Source: Pseudomonadota bacterium (lineage in GTDB: Bacteria; Pseudomonadota; Alphaproteobacteria; Dongiales; Dongiaceae). Taken from it: DNA of 64,000 nt. Positions 56,988 through 64,000 of this stretch are shown in pieces. Each line of letters begins with the position of its first letter. Position 1 is the first letter of the stretch. The notes below the pieces were generated by a model that saw only the letters and a program-made list of their open reading frames with translations, had not been told where the DNA came from and made no database searches. The position numbers and the translations under genes were made by a program. Location: positions 124,001 to 188,000 of the forward strand of contig JAJYUT010000004.1 in the NCBI GenBank assembly GCA_021792365.1. The letters run 5' to 3'.

Positions 56988-59900
56988 ATGGCTGCAGGAA
57001 AGGGGGCGAGCGTGCACGAACTCTTGCGTATCTACGCGCAGCGAATCAGGGATTTGCGCCGAGCTGATCCCGACGTGCCAGAAACGGCACTTGCACCGGC
57101 GTTTCAGCAACTGCTCGAGGGCATTATTGCCCGCCTACCGGCGGGGCGAAGGTTGACGGTCTCGCCTGAATATCGGAATCCCGGGGTAGGGCGGCCAGAC
57201 ATTGCGCTCGCAAGAGCAGGTACTCCGCCGCGAGCGTTCGTCGAACTCAAGGCTCCCACCAAGCCAGCCGATCCAAGGCGCTGGCGCGCTCAGGATAAAC
57301 GACAGTTCGAACGATTTCAGGAGTTGCGCTGCTGGGGTACCTCCAATTTCGTGGAATTTCACCTTCTCCATCGTGATGAGGACCAGGGGAACGCAATCAT
57401 AATTCCTGAGCGCGCCTTTCGTCCAGACCAAGAGGACGCGCGGGCAAACCGCGTAATCGACGCCCACGACCCAGCGCCTTTCCTGCGCATGGTGCAATTG
57501 CTTGTTGCAGGTGCAGGGCAAGAACCGAGCGCACGCGACGCCCAGCACCTTGCGGAGCTGATGGCACATTCGGCAAGGCTCGTCCGTGGAATTGTGCGAG
57601 ACCGTCTAGCAGAGCTCCATGCTGAAGGAACTGTTCGACACGCTTTGTTGCAGGTCAGGCAAGAGTTTCGTGATGTGCTCTATGCTCACCCTGAAGCTGG
57701 CGGGTACAACGCGAGGGATTTCGACGAGCTCTTTTCTGCAGCCTTTGCGCAGACGCTCGCATTTGGCCTGCTGTTGGTCCGGGAAGCAACTGGTCAGTCG
57801 GTTGGAGCGGATGCATGGCAGCACATGCCAGAGGAGCATCCATTGATGCGGACGGCTCTACGCGTGTTGAGCCTTGATGAACTGGTTCGCGACGTCGGCA
57901 TCGGTTTCCATGTCATGTGCGATACAGTCAACAGCTTTGCGCCCGAGATTCTCGTTGCTCGACCAAGGAGGCGCGATCCTATCCTCTATTTCTATGAAGA
58001 TTTTCTGCAAACGTTCGACCCCGAAGGGCGCGAACGTTATGGCGTCTACTATACTCCGGTTGAAGTGGTGCGGTACATGGTCGGCGCGCTCGATAGATCC
58101 CTGCGCGAAAACCTCAGCACAGAAGGATTGCGAGATGAGAACGTGACAATTCTCGACCCTGCGACGGGGACCGGTACGTTCCTACTCGGAATCGCAGAGC
58201 GAGTGAGAGAGCAGGCGCGGGCAGAAGCTGGCGAAGGTATGGCGGCCCTCGCACTGCAGGACCTTGCTTCACGCATGTTTGGTTTTGAGCTGCTGGTCGG
58301 GCCTTATGCCGTAGCGCACTACAGGCTACATCACGCATTGCGCACCCCACATCCCGATGGGGAGCCTGCGAGATTGCCACGGCTTGGGGTATACTTGGCT
58401 GATACACTGGCCGAGCCGGGTGCTGCCGCGCCATTGGGCCCGCTTGGCTTCGTATCCGAAGGCATTGCGGAAGAGCGACGCGAAGCCAATCGGATCAAAG
58501 CGCAACAGTCCATATTGGCAATCATCGGCAATCCGCCGTATCGCAGGCTTGAAGAAGGCGAGAATCGAACTCTGGTTGGCGATTGGCTCGATGTGCTTTG
58601 GGATGACCTTAAGGAACCCGTGCGCGATGCGGGAGAAGGAGGCCAACTCAACACCTTCCCCGAATTGTCCGTTGCCTTCTGGCGCTGGGCGATTTGGAAG
58701 CTGTTTGAAGCGGAGAATGCGCCAAGCCGAGGCGTAATTGCATTCATCTCGAACCGCAAGTTCTTGACCGGATGGCCGTATGCGGGATTACGCAGGATGT
58801 TGCGCGAGCGATTCGATCGAATTGAAATCATCGATCTTCGCGGCGACGTTCGACGGGGAGAGCGCGCTGGTGTTGATGCGGATCAAGGAGTTTTCAACAT
58901 CATGGTGGGTACTGCCATCACTCTGGCCATCGCGGACGGGAGCAAGGCCGATGGGGAAGCAGCCGATGTTTACTATCAGGATAGTTGGGAGAGGCGCCTT
59001 TTCTCGCGTAGGGAAAAGCTTGACTGGCTAATGGGGAGGGCTGAAGCCGGCACGCCGTCCGCCCCCGTCTTGGTTACTCGTGGCGTGCTTGAAGATATGC
59101 GCCCGATGCCATTTCTGAATGGAGAACTGGTTAGCCTACATGAGTGTTTTTTGTTCTACCGGAGCGGCCTTCAAACCAAACGCGATGATCTAGTGTACGA
59201 TCCATCGATCGATCGTTTACGTGATCGCATCAGGACGTTTGTTGCGGCGGGTGACAATCGTGCGAGGGAGATGTTTCATGATACACGGGACCGCAACTGG
59301 GCGGTTGCGAGGGCCATTCCCTTCGATAGGCGACATATCTATCGAGTAGCGTATCGACCGCTGGACAATCGTTACCTGTACAATCACCGAAGCTATGGCG
59401 ACTTTTTAAGACCAGAACTTCAAGAAGTCTGGGGCAACAACAATGTGGGCCTTTACGCATTGCCAAATGGCACCGGGGCTGGTCCAGCGGTCTGGTGCCA
59501 CGGCCTGCTACCTGACTATCACGCTTTTCGGGGCAGCTATGGTGGCTTCGCATTCCCCTTGTACGATAGACGGCCAAACGTCGCCGGTCCAAATGTTGCA
59601 TCGGCGCTAGTGGCGAACCTAAGTGCCGCTTACGGCGAGGCAGTGAGTCCTGAAGATGTATTCGATGCAATTTTGTGCCTCCTTTCTGCCACGTCTTATA
59701 CCCTTCGGTTTGCAGAAGACCTTGAAGACGTCTTCCCTCACGTCCCATTCCCTGCTGAGCATGCAATCTTCTTGCGCGCCGCTGAATGCGGCCGCGAAAT
59801 TCGAGCGGTTGAGACTTCTTCACGCCAACCTGATGCAGAGTATCGTCAAGATCGCTTCGTACGGATCGCTAGCGAGCCTCGCGGCGTCGTAGCGCCGGTT

Positions 59901-60188
59901 GAGTATGCTGACGGGGAAATCAGGCTTTGCGGCGATGCAACTGGCCGGATCACTGGCCTGCCTCAAGCTGTATGGGACTTTTCAGTGAGTGGATATCGGC
60001 TTGTCCCTCGCTGGTTAGAGGCGAGAACTGGCTTGACGGCGGATCTCGCGCTCGTTCGTGAGTTGCGCGATATCTGTGCGCGGATTGCGGAACTCATTGA
60101 TCTCTTTGGTGAGGCCGATATAGTACTGGATGCGACACTGAACGAAACGCTTACACGTGAGGCGCTGGACATTGGGCGCGGAAGATAA
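56988..60188 (+). CDS. Type ISP-like restriction-modification enzyme without helicase
   Basis: The 1066-residue chain has an N-terminal PD-(D/E)xK-type nuclease candidate (GRPDIA near 70, FVELKAPTKP near 85), an N6-adenine methyltransferase with motif I DPATGTGTF near 389 and motif IV NPPY near 514, and a C-terminal target-recognition part with YRPLDNRYLYNH and FRGSYGGFAFPLYDRR, as in Type ISP C-terminal domains. Known Type ISP enzymes such as LlaGI carry a helicase between nuclease and methyltransferase; none is seen here, so cutting would be translocation-independent, as in Type IIG. TTG 56952 and GTG 57012 are other possible starts. Base composition is clearly less GC-rich than the flanks, indicating transfer. 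Confidence 0.8.
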   Translation: MAAGKGASVHELLRIYAQRIRDLRRADPDVPETALAPAFQQLLEGIIARLPAGRRLTVSPEYRNPGVGRPDIALARAGTPPRAFVELKAPTKPADPRRWRAQDKRQFERFQELRCWGTSNFVEFHLLHRDEDQGNAIIIPERAFRPDQEDARANRVIDAHDPAPFLRMVQLLVAGAGQEPSARDAQHLAELMAHSARLVRGIVRDRLAELHAEGTVRHALLQVRQEFRDVLYAHPEAGGYNARDFDELFSAAFAQTLAFGLLLVREATGQSVGADAWQHMPEEHPLMRTALRVLSLDELVRDVGIGFHVMCDTVNSFAPEILVARPRRRDPILYFYEDFLQTFDPEGRERYGVYYTPVEVVRYMVGALDRSLRENLSTEGLRDENVTILDPATGTGTFLLGIAERVREQARAEAGEGMAALALQDLASRMFGFELLVGPYAVAHYRLHHALRTPHPDGEPARLPRLGVYLADTLAEPGAAAPLGPLGFVSEGIAEERREANRIKAQQSILAIIGNPPYRRLEEGENRTLVGDWLDVLWDDLKEPVRDAGEGGQLNTFPELSVAFWRWAIWKLFEAENAPSRGVIAFISNRKFLTGWPYAGLRRMLRERFDRIEIIDLRGDVRRGERAGVDADQGVFNIMVGTAITLAIADGSKADGEAADVYYQDSWERRLFSRREKLDWLMGRAEAGTPSAPVLVTRGVLEDMRPMPFLNGELVSLHECFLFYRSGLQTKRDDLVYDPSIDRLRDRIRTFVAAGDNRAREMFHDTRDRNWAVARAIPFDRRHIYRVAYRPLDNRYLYNHRSYGDFLRPELQEVWGNNNVGLYALPNGTGAGPAVWCHGLLPDYHAFRGSYGGFAFPLYDRRPNVAGPNVASALVANLSAAYGEAVSPEDVFDAILCLLSATSYTLRFAEDLEDVFPHVPFPAEHAIFLRAAECGREIRAVETSSRQPDAEYRQDRFVRIASEPRGVVAPVEYADGEIRLCGDATGRITGLPQAVWDFSVSGYRLVPRWLEARTGLTADLALVRELRDICARIAELIDLFGEADIVLDATLNETLTREALDIGRGR

Positions 60189-60195
60189 ATTACGG

Positions 60196-60498
60196 ATGCG
60201 GGATGAAAGCGATCTATTCGGGAATCAGCCGGTGCAGGGAAGCCTGTTCGGTTCTGGAGAGGACCGCTTGCAAGCACAGCGTCAGAGTTCAGTTCCTGAC
60301 CCGGAGGCGGTTCGCTTGAAGCTAAGATCACTTCTTCAGAAAGCGCGTTCGGCCGAGAAAATGCCTTGGTCGGAAAGGGATGCTCGCATGTGGCAGACGG
60401 TCTTCCCTAACATGGCAAAGTGGCTTCCAGAAGACGAAGCCGAACAGCTGCGCTTCGAGTTCGAGCGAGAAATGGGGCGTCTGCAGCGCGTTGCGTAA
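60196..60498 (+). CDS. Small companion of the restriction-modification enzyme
   Basis: The 100-residue protein has an acidic, Gln-rich start with NQPVQGSLFGSGEDRL and then a helical part including PEAVRLKLRSLLQKAR, MPWSERDARMWQTVFPNM and WLPEDEAEQLRFEFER. No named family is assigned, though short proteins of this look are found after Type ISP-like enzymes. It begins seven bases after the large gene and shares its lower GC. An in-frame start at 60157 would overlap that gene. It may aid or restrain the nuclease (inference). Confidence 0.65.
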   Translation: MRDESDLFGNQPVQGSLFGSGEDRLQAQRQSSVPDPEAVRLKLRSLLQKARSAEKMPWSERDARMWQTVFPNMAKWLPEDEAEQLRFEFEREMGRLQRVA

Positions 60499-60575
60499 CG
60501 CACGCTGCATATTCTACGCTCCTCGGCTGCCTCTGTAACGCCCCTCCGAGGGCTCAGGAAGGGACGTTAAGCACC

Positions 60576-63500
60576 TCACTGCGCCGCCTTCAGCTCGTGC
60601 GCGTCCTGCAGGTCCACCGACACCAGTTGCGAGACGCCGCGTTCTGACATGGTGACGCCGAACAGGCGGTTCATGCGGGCCATGGTCAGGCGGTGGTGGG
60701 TGATGACCAGGAAGCGCGTCGCCGTGGTGTTGCCGAGTTCTTCGACCAGGTTGCAGAAGCGCTCGACATTCGCGTCGTCCAAAGGCGCGTCGACCTCGTC
60801 CAGCACGCAGATCGGCGCCGGGTTGACCAGAAACACGGCGAACAGCAGGGCGAGGGCGGTCAGCGCCTGCTCGCCGCCCGAAAGCAGCGACATGACTTGC
60901 AGCTTCTTGCCCGGCGGACTGGCGAGGATCTCGAGGCCGGCCTCCAGCGGATCTTCCGCTTCGGTCAGCGCCAGATGCGCGCGGCCGCCGCCGAACAGGC
61001 GCGTGAACAGCGTCTCGAAATGGCCGTTGACCAGCTCGAACGCGGCCAGTAGGCGCTCGCGCCCTTCGCGGTTCAGGCTGTTGATGCCCTGGCGCAGGCG
61101 CGCGATGGCGTTGACCAGGTCCGAGCGCTCGGTCTGCATGCCGGCCAATTGCTGGTCCAGCTCGTTGGATTCGACTTCGGCGCGCAGGTTGACCGGGCCG
61201 ATGTTGTCCCGCTCGCGCAGCAGCTTGTGCAGCTTCTGCTCGACGCTAGCCTTGTCGGGCAGCGGCTCGCTGGGATCGAGCTGCGCCAGCGGCAGCACGT
61301 CCGCCGGCGAGCATTCCAGGCGCTCGCGGATGCGCTCGGTCAGCGCCTGCTCCGCCTCGCGCGCCTGCTCGACCGCGGATTCGGAGCGCACCTTGTTCTC
61401 GCGCATCTCGGCGAGGCGATGCTCCTCCGTCTTCAGCGCGCGGTCCGACTCGGTGAGGTGGTTCTCCGCATTCGCCAGCGCATCGGCCGCGTCGCGGCGC
61501 GCCTGCTCGGCGCTGGAGAGCAGGCTCAGCAAGTCGTTGCGCTGCCGCGCCAGTTGCTCGGGCAAGGCGGCGAGGCGCGCGATCTCTGCCTCCATTGCCT
61601 CGCGGCGCTGGGCGAGCGCTTCCAGGTGGCGGGCCGCCGCATCGGCGCGCTGGGTCCAGGAGCCAAGCTCGCGCTCGATCTGCTCCAGGCGCTGCTGACG
61701 CTGCTGGGCTTCGCGACGCAGGCGGTCGTCGGTCGAGCGGCATTCGACCAGTCGGCTGCGCCGGTCGGTCAGGATCGGCTTCAGCTCGGCGATGCGCGTC
61801 CGGGCCTCGCCGAGATCGGGCAGGCCGGCGATCTCCTCGTCGGTCGCGGCCAGAAGCTGCTCGGCTTCCGCGGTGTCGGTGGCGAGCGAACTCAGCGACT
61901 GCAGCAGGCCGGTCAGCCTGGCATTGACCTGGCTGAGCGCCTGCTCGGCGCGGGTCAGGGCTTCGCGGGCGCCGCGCGCGGCATTGTACGCGGCCTGCAA
62001 GTCCTGGCGCTTCGCCTGCTCGTCGGCCGAGGCTTGCGACAAGGCCGCCTTGGCGAGGTCGTATTCGGCCTGGGCGCGCGAGAGATTGGCGGCGATGCCC
62101 TCCATCTCCGCGCTCAAATCCTTGAGGCGGTTGCGCTGCTGCATGCGCTGCACTTCCGCCGTGGGCGAGCCGGCCTGGATGGTGAATCCGTCCCAGCGCC
62201 ACATCGAGCCGTCGCGTCCGGCCAGGCGCTGGCCCTGCACCAGTTGCGCAGAGAGGGCGCGGCACTGCGCCTCGTCCTCCACCACGCCGACTTGGGAGAG
62301 GCGGCGCAACAGGGCGGCGCTGCCGGTCACGAAGTCGGACAACGGCCGCGCGCCGGCGGGCAAGGCGGGGGCTGCGGAATCGGTTTCCAGCTCGCGCCAA
62401 TGCAGCGGCGCACCGGTATCGGCGGAGGCCTGCAGATCGTCGCCGAGCGCGGCGCCGAGCGCGGCCTCGTAGCCCGGCAGCACGGAGAGCGCGTCGATCA
62501 GCGGCGGCCAGAGCTGATCGTCGCTGTCGCGGAACAGGGCGGACAGCGCGTCGATCTCCGCCTTCAGCGAGGTATGCTCGGATTGCGCGGCGGTCAGCCT
62601 CTCGCGCGCCGCGGCTTCGGTCTCTGCCGTGCCGGCGCGCGTGCTCTCGGCGGCGCTCATCGCGCCCTGCGCCGCTTCCAGTGACCGCTCCGCGTCGCCG
62701 GCGGCGGCGCGCGCCGCGTTCAGCGATTCATCCGCCGCGATCTCCGCCTGCAGCCGGTCACGCTCGGCGGTCGCGTCGGCGATGCGCTGGCGCAGGCGCT
62801 CCAGCCGCGCGGCCAGCTCGCCGCGGCGGCGCTGCAGGGCCGCCTCGCGCGCCTCGCCGGCGGCGACATTCTGCGTCAGGGTGGCCAGCTCGGTCTCGGT
62901 CTCCTCGACCTCGGACGTCGCGACCTCGACCGCGCGCGCGGCTTCTTCCGCGATCGCGGATTCGCGCGCCGCCACGTCGGACAGCTCCTCGGATTCGCTC
63001 TTCAGATTAGCCTGCGCCTCGGCGGCGTCGGTGGCGAGGCCCGTTTCGCGCTCGGTGTCCGCCGCGATATCGGCAAGCTGACGGTCGGCATGGGCGCGCT
63101 GCTGCGCGACCCGCGCCTCCTCCTGGTCGAGCTGCGCGCGGGCGATGGTGAGGCGCTGCAACTCTGCGGCGGCTTCCGCTTCCGCCTGGCGCAGGCCGGG
63201 CAGGATGGCGGCGGCCTCGCCTTGGCGCGTCGCGGCAACCGCGGCGGAGGAGGTGAGGGAGACCACCATGCCTTCCGACTGGATCAGCGCTTCCTCGGCG
63301 GATTTCAGCCGCGCCTCGGCGTCCAGCCACAGCAGGTGGAACAGCACCGCCTCCTGCCGGCGGATGTGGTCCTGCAGGTTGCGATAGCGCGAAGCCTGGC
63401 GCGCCTGCTTCTTCAGCACCGCGAGCTGGCTTTCCAGCGTGACGATGACGTCGTCGAGCCGCGCGAGATTGGCTTCCGCCGCCTTCAGCCGCAGCTCCGC

Positions 63501-64000
63501 CTCGTGCCGGCGCGAGTGCAGGCCGGTGATGCCGGCCGCTTCCTCGAGCAGCGCGCGGCGGTCGGTCGGCTTGGCGGCGATGATGGCGCCGATGCGGCCC
63601 TGGCTCACCAGCGCGGTGGAATGCGCGCCGGTCGCGGAATCGGCGAACAGGAGCTGCACGTCCTTGGCGCGCGTCTCCATGCCGTTGACGCGATAGGCGG
63701 AGCCCTGTCCGCGCTCGATCTTGCGCGAGATCGTGAGCTCGTCGTACTCGTTGAACTGCGCCGGAACCTTGCGGTCGGCATTGTCGAGGAAGAGCTGCAC
63801 CTCCGCCACGTTGCGCGCCGGGCGGGTGCCGGTGCCGGCGAAGATGACGTCGTCCATCTCGCTGCCGCGCATGCGCTTGGCGGAGGTCTCGCCCATCACC
63901 CAGCGCAGCGCCTCGACCAGGTTCGACTTGCCGCAGCCGTTCGGGCCGACGATCCCCGTCATGCCGGGCTCGATCATCAGATCCGTCGGGTCGACGAAGG
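60576..64000 (-). CDS. smc: Chromosome segregation protein SMC (condensin), N-terminus beyond window
   Basis: At least 1140 residues are visible and the frame continues past the right edge (SFVDPTD-like start only partly present as FVDPTDL). The Walker A motif GIVGPNGCGKSN is near the N-terminus, followed by about 900 residues of two coiled coils around a hinge (near residues 490-600), and a C-terminal head with the signature LLSGGEQALTALAL and Walker B VLDEVDAPLDDANV. These are the marks of bacterial SMC, which organises and segregates the chromosome with ScpA and ScpB. Only the first 10-20 residues should be missing. Confidence 0.95.
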   Translation of the reverse strand, partial: FVDPTDLMIEPGMTGIVGPNGCGKSNLVEALRWVMGETSAKRMRGSEMDDVIFAGTGTRPARNVAEVQLFLDNADRKVPAQFNEYDELTISRKIERGQGSAYRVNGMETRAKDVQLLFADSATGAHSTALVSQGRIGAIIAAKPTDRRALLEEAAGITGLHSRRHEAELRLKAAEANLARLDDVIVTLESQLAVLKKQARQASRYRNLQDHIRRQEAVLFHLLWLDAEARLKSAEEALIQSEGMVVSLTSSAAVAATRQGEAAAILPGLRQAEAEAAAELQRLTIARAQLDQEEARVAQQRAHADRQLADIAADTERETGLATDAAEAQANLKSESEELSDVAARESAIAEEAARAVEVATSEVEETETELATLTQNVAAGEAREAALQRRRGELAARLERLRQRIADATAERDRLQAEIAADESLNAARAAAGDAERSLEAAQGAMSAAESTRAGTAETEAAARERLTAAQSEHTSLKAEIDALSALFRDSDDQLWPPLIDALSVLPGYEAALGAALGDDLQASADTGAPLHWRELETDSAAPALPAGARPLSDFVTGSAALLRRLSQVGVVEDEAQCRALSAQLVQGQRLAGRDGSMWRWDGFTIQAGSPTAEVQRMQQRNRLKDLSAEMEGIAANLSRAQAEYDLAKAALSQASADEQAKRQDLQAAYNAARGAREALTRAEQALSQVNARLTGLLQSLSSLATDTAEAEQLLAATDEEIAGLPDLGEARTRIAELKPILTDRRSRLVECRSTDDRLRREAQQRQQRLEQIERELGSWTQRADAAARHLEALAQRREAMEAEIARLAALPEQLARQRNDLLSLLSSAEQARRDAADALANAENHLTESDRALKTEEHRLAEMRENKVRSESAVEQAREAEQALTERIRERLECSPADVLPLAQLDPSEPLPDKASVEQKLHKLLRERDNIGPVNLRAEVESNELDQQLAGMQTERSDLVNAIARLRQGINSLNREGRERLLAAFELVNGHFETLFTRLFGGGRAHLALTEAEDPLEAGLEILASPPGKKLQVMSLLSGGEQALTALALLFAVFLVNPAPICVLDEVDAPLDDANVERFCNLVEELGNTTATRFLVITHHRLTMARMNRLFGVTMSERGVSQLVSVDLQDAHELKAAQ

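Noticed and set aside
1-64000. CRISPR arrays, tRNA/rRNA genes, complete insertion sequences, prophage
   Set aside because: No regularly spaced repeats, no recognisable tRNA or rRNA sequence, and no transposase or phage structural genes were seen; without a covariance-model search a tRNA could be missed.

Overview
The window is high-GC chromosomal DNA that looks alphaproteobacterial. The signs are an F0 ATP synthase operon (atpI-atpB-atpE-b'-b) without F1 genes, an aa3 oxidase operon of coxB-coxA-ctaB-ctaG-coxC-DUF983-SURF1 type, the ispH-thrB-rnhA run, split glycine decarboxylase P genes behind a tandem glycine riboswitch, and intergenic palindromic repeats of a kind common in that class. A Rhodospirillales-like soil or rhizosphere bacterium fits, but this is inference; no rRNA or tRNA gene was recognised.

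Layout. 1-8703 (minus): a tetrahydrofolate/corrinoid methyl-group pathway with a RACo-like activator (cut by the left edge), a methyltetrahydrofolate methyltransferase, MetF, a MetV-like cysteine protein, a previously uncalled 69-residue ORF, a virulence-factor-family protein, DUF1638 and an 1156-residue multidomain oxidoreductase. The substrate-specific methyltransferase and corrinoid protein are not in the window and probably lie to the left. 8915-13094: a sulfite-oxidase-like molybdoprotein, a TPR protein, a CyaC-type redox-regulated adenylate cyclase coupled to a phytochelatin-synthase-like protease, and DUF1289. 13128-19216: flippase-like protein, AsnB-type amidotransferase, polyprenyl-phosphate glycosyltransferase and a large membrane protein, probably for a surface glycan. 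19253-20686: tldD.

21125-27437: the cytochrome c oxidase operon, with four strong hairpins between, inside or across its genes. 27434-36402: M32 carboxypeptidase; a minus-strand pair (a kinase and a LicD-like/TagD-like fusion) resembling a condensed lic pathway; threonine synthase, M16 protease, acetyltransferase, a secreted six-hairpin-type protein and YqgE. 36511-45617: ScsB/DsbD-like reductase, peroxiredoxin, RidA, ispH-thrB-rnhA, a CDGSH protein, a lipoprotein, an ArsR regulator with a perfect palindromic operator in front of two DUF899 thioredoxin-like proteins, and DUF2267. 45822-50510: glycine riboswitch and gcvT-gcvH-gcvPA-gcvPB. 50556-53077: a glycine-zipper miniprotein, a cysteine hydrolase, an MBL hydrolase and DUF2243.

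53135-56792 (minus): F0 ATP synthase operon with a near-consensus promoter and a terminator, then an agmatinase. 56988-60498: a lower-GC insertion carrying a single-chain restriction-modification enzyme without a helicase and a small companion gene. 60576-64000 (minus): the SMC condensin, its N-terminus cut by the right edge.

Two themes recur: one-carbon metabolism (the methyl cluster and the glycine cleavage operon both feed methylene-tetrahydrofolate) and redox/thiol handling (CyaC, phytochelatin synthase-like, ScsB, peroxiredoxin, the DUF899 pair).
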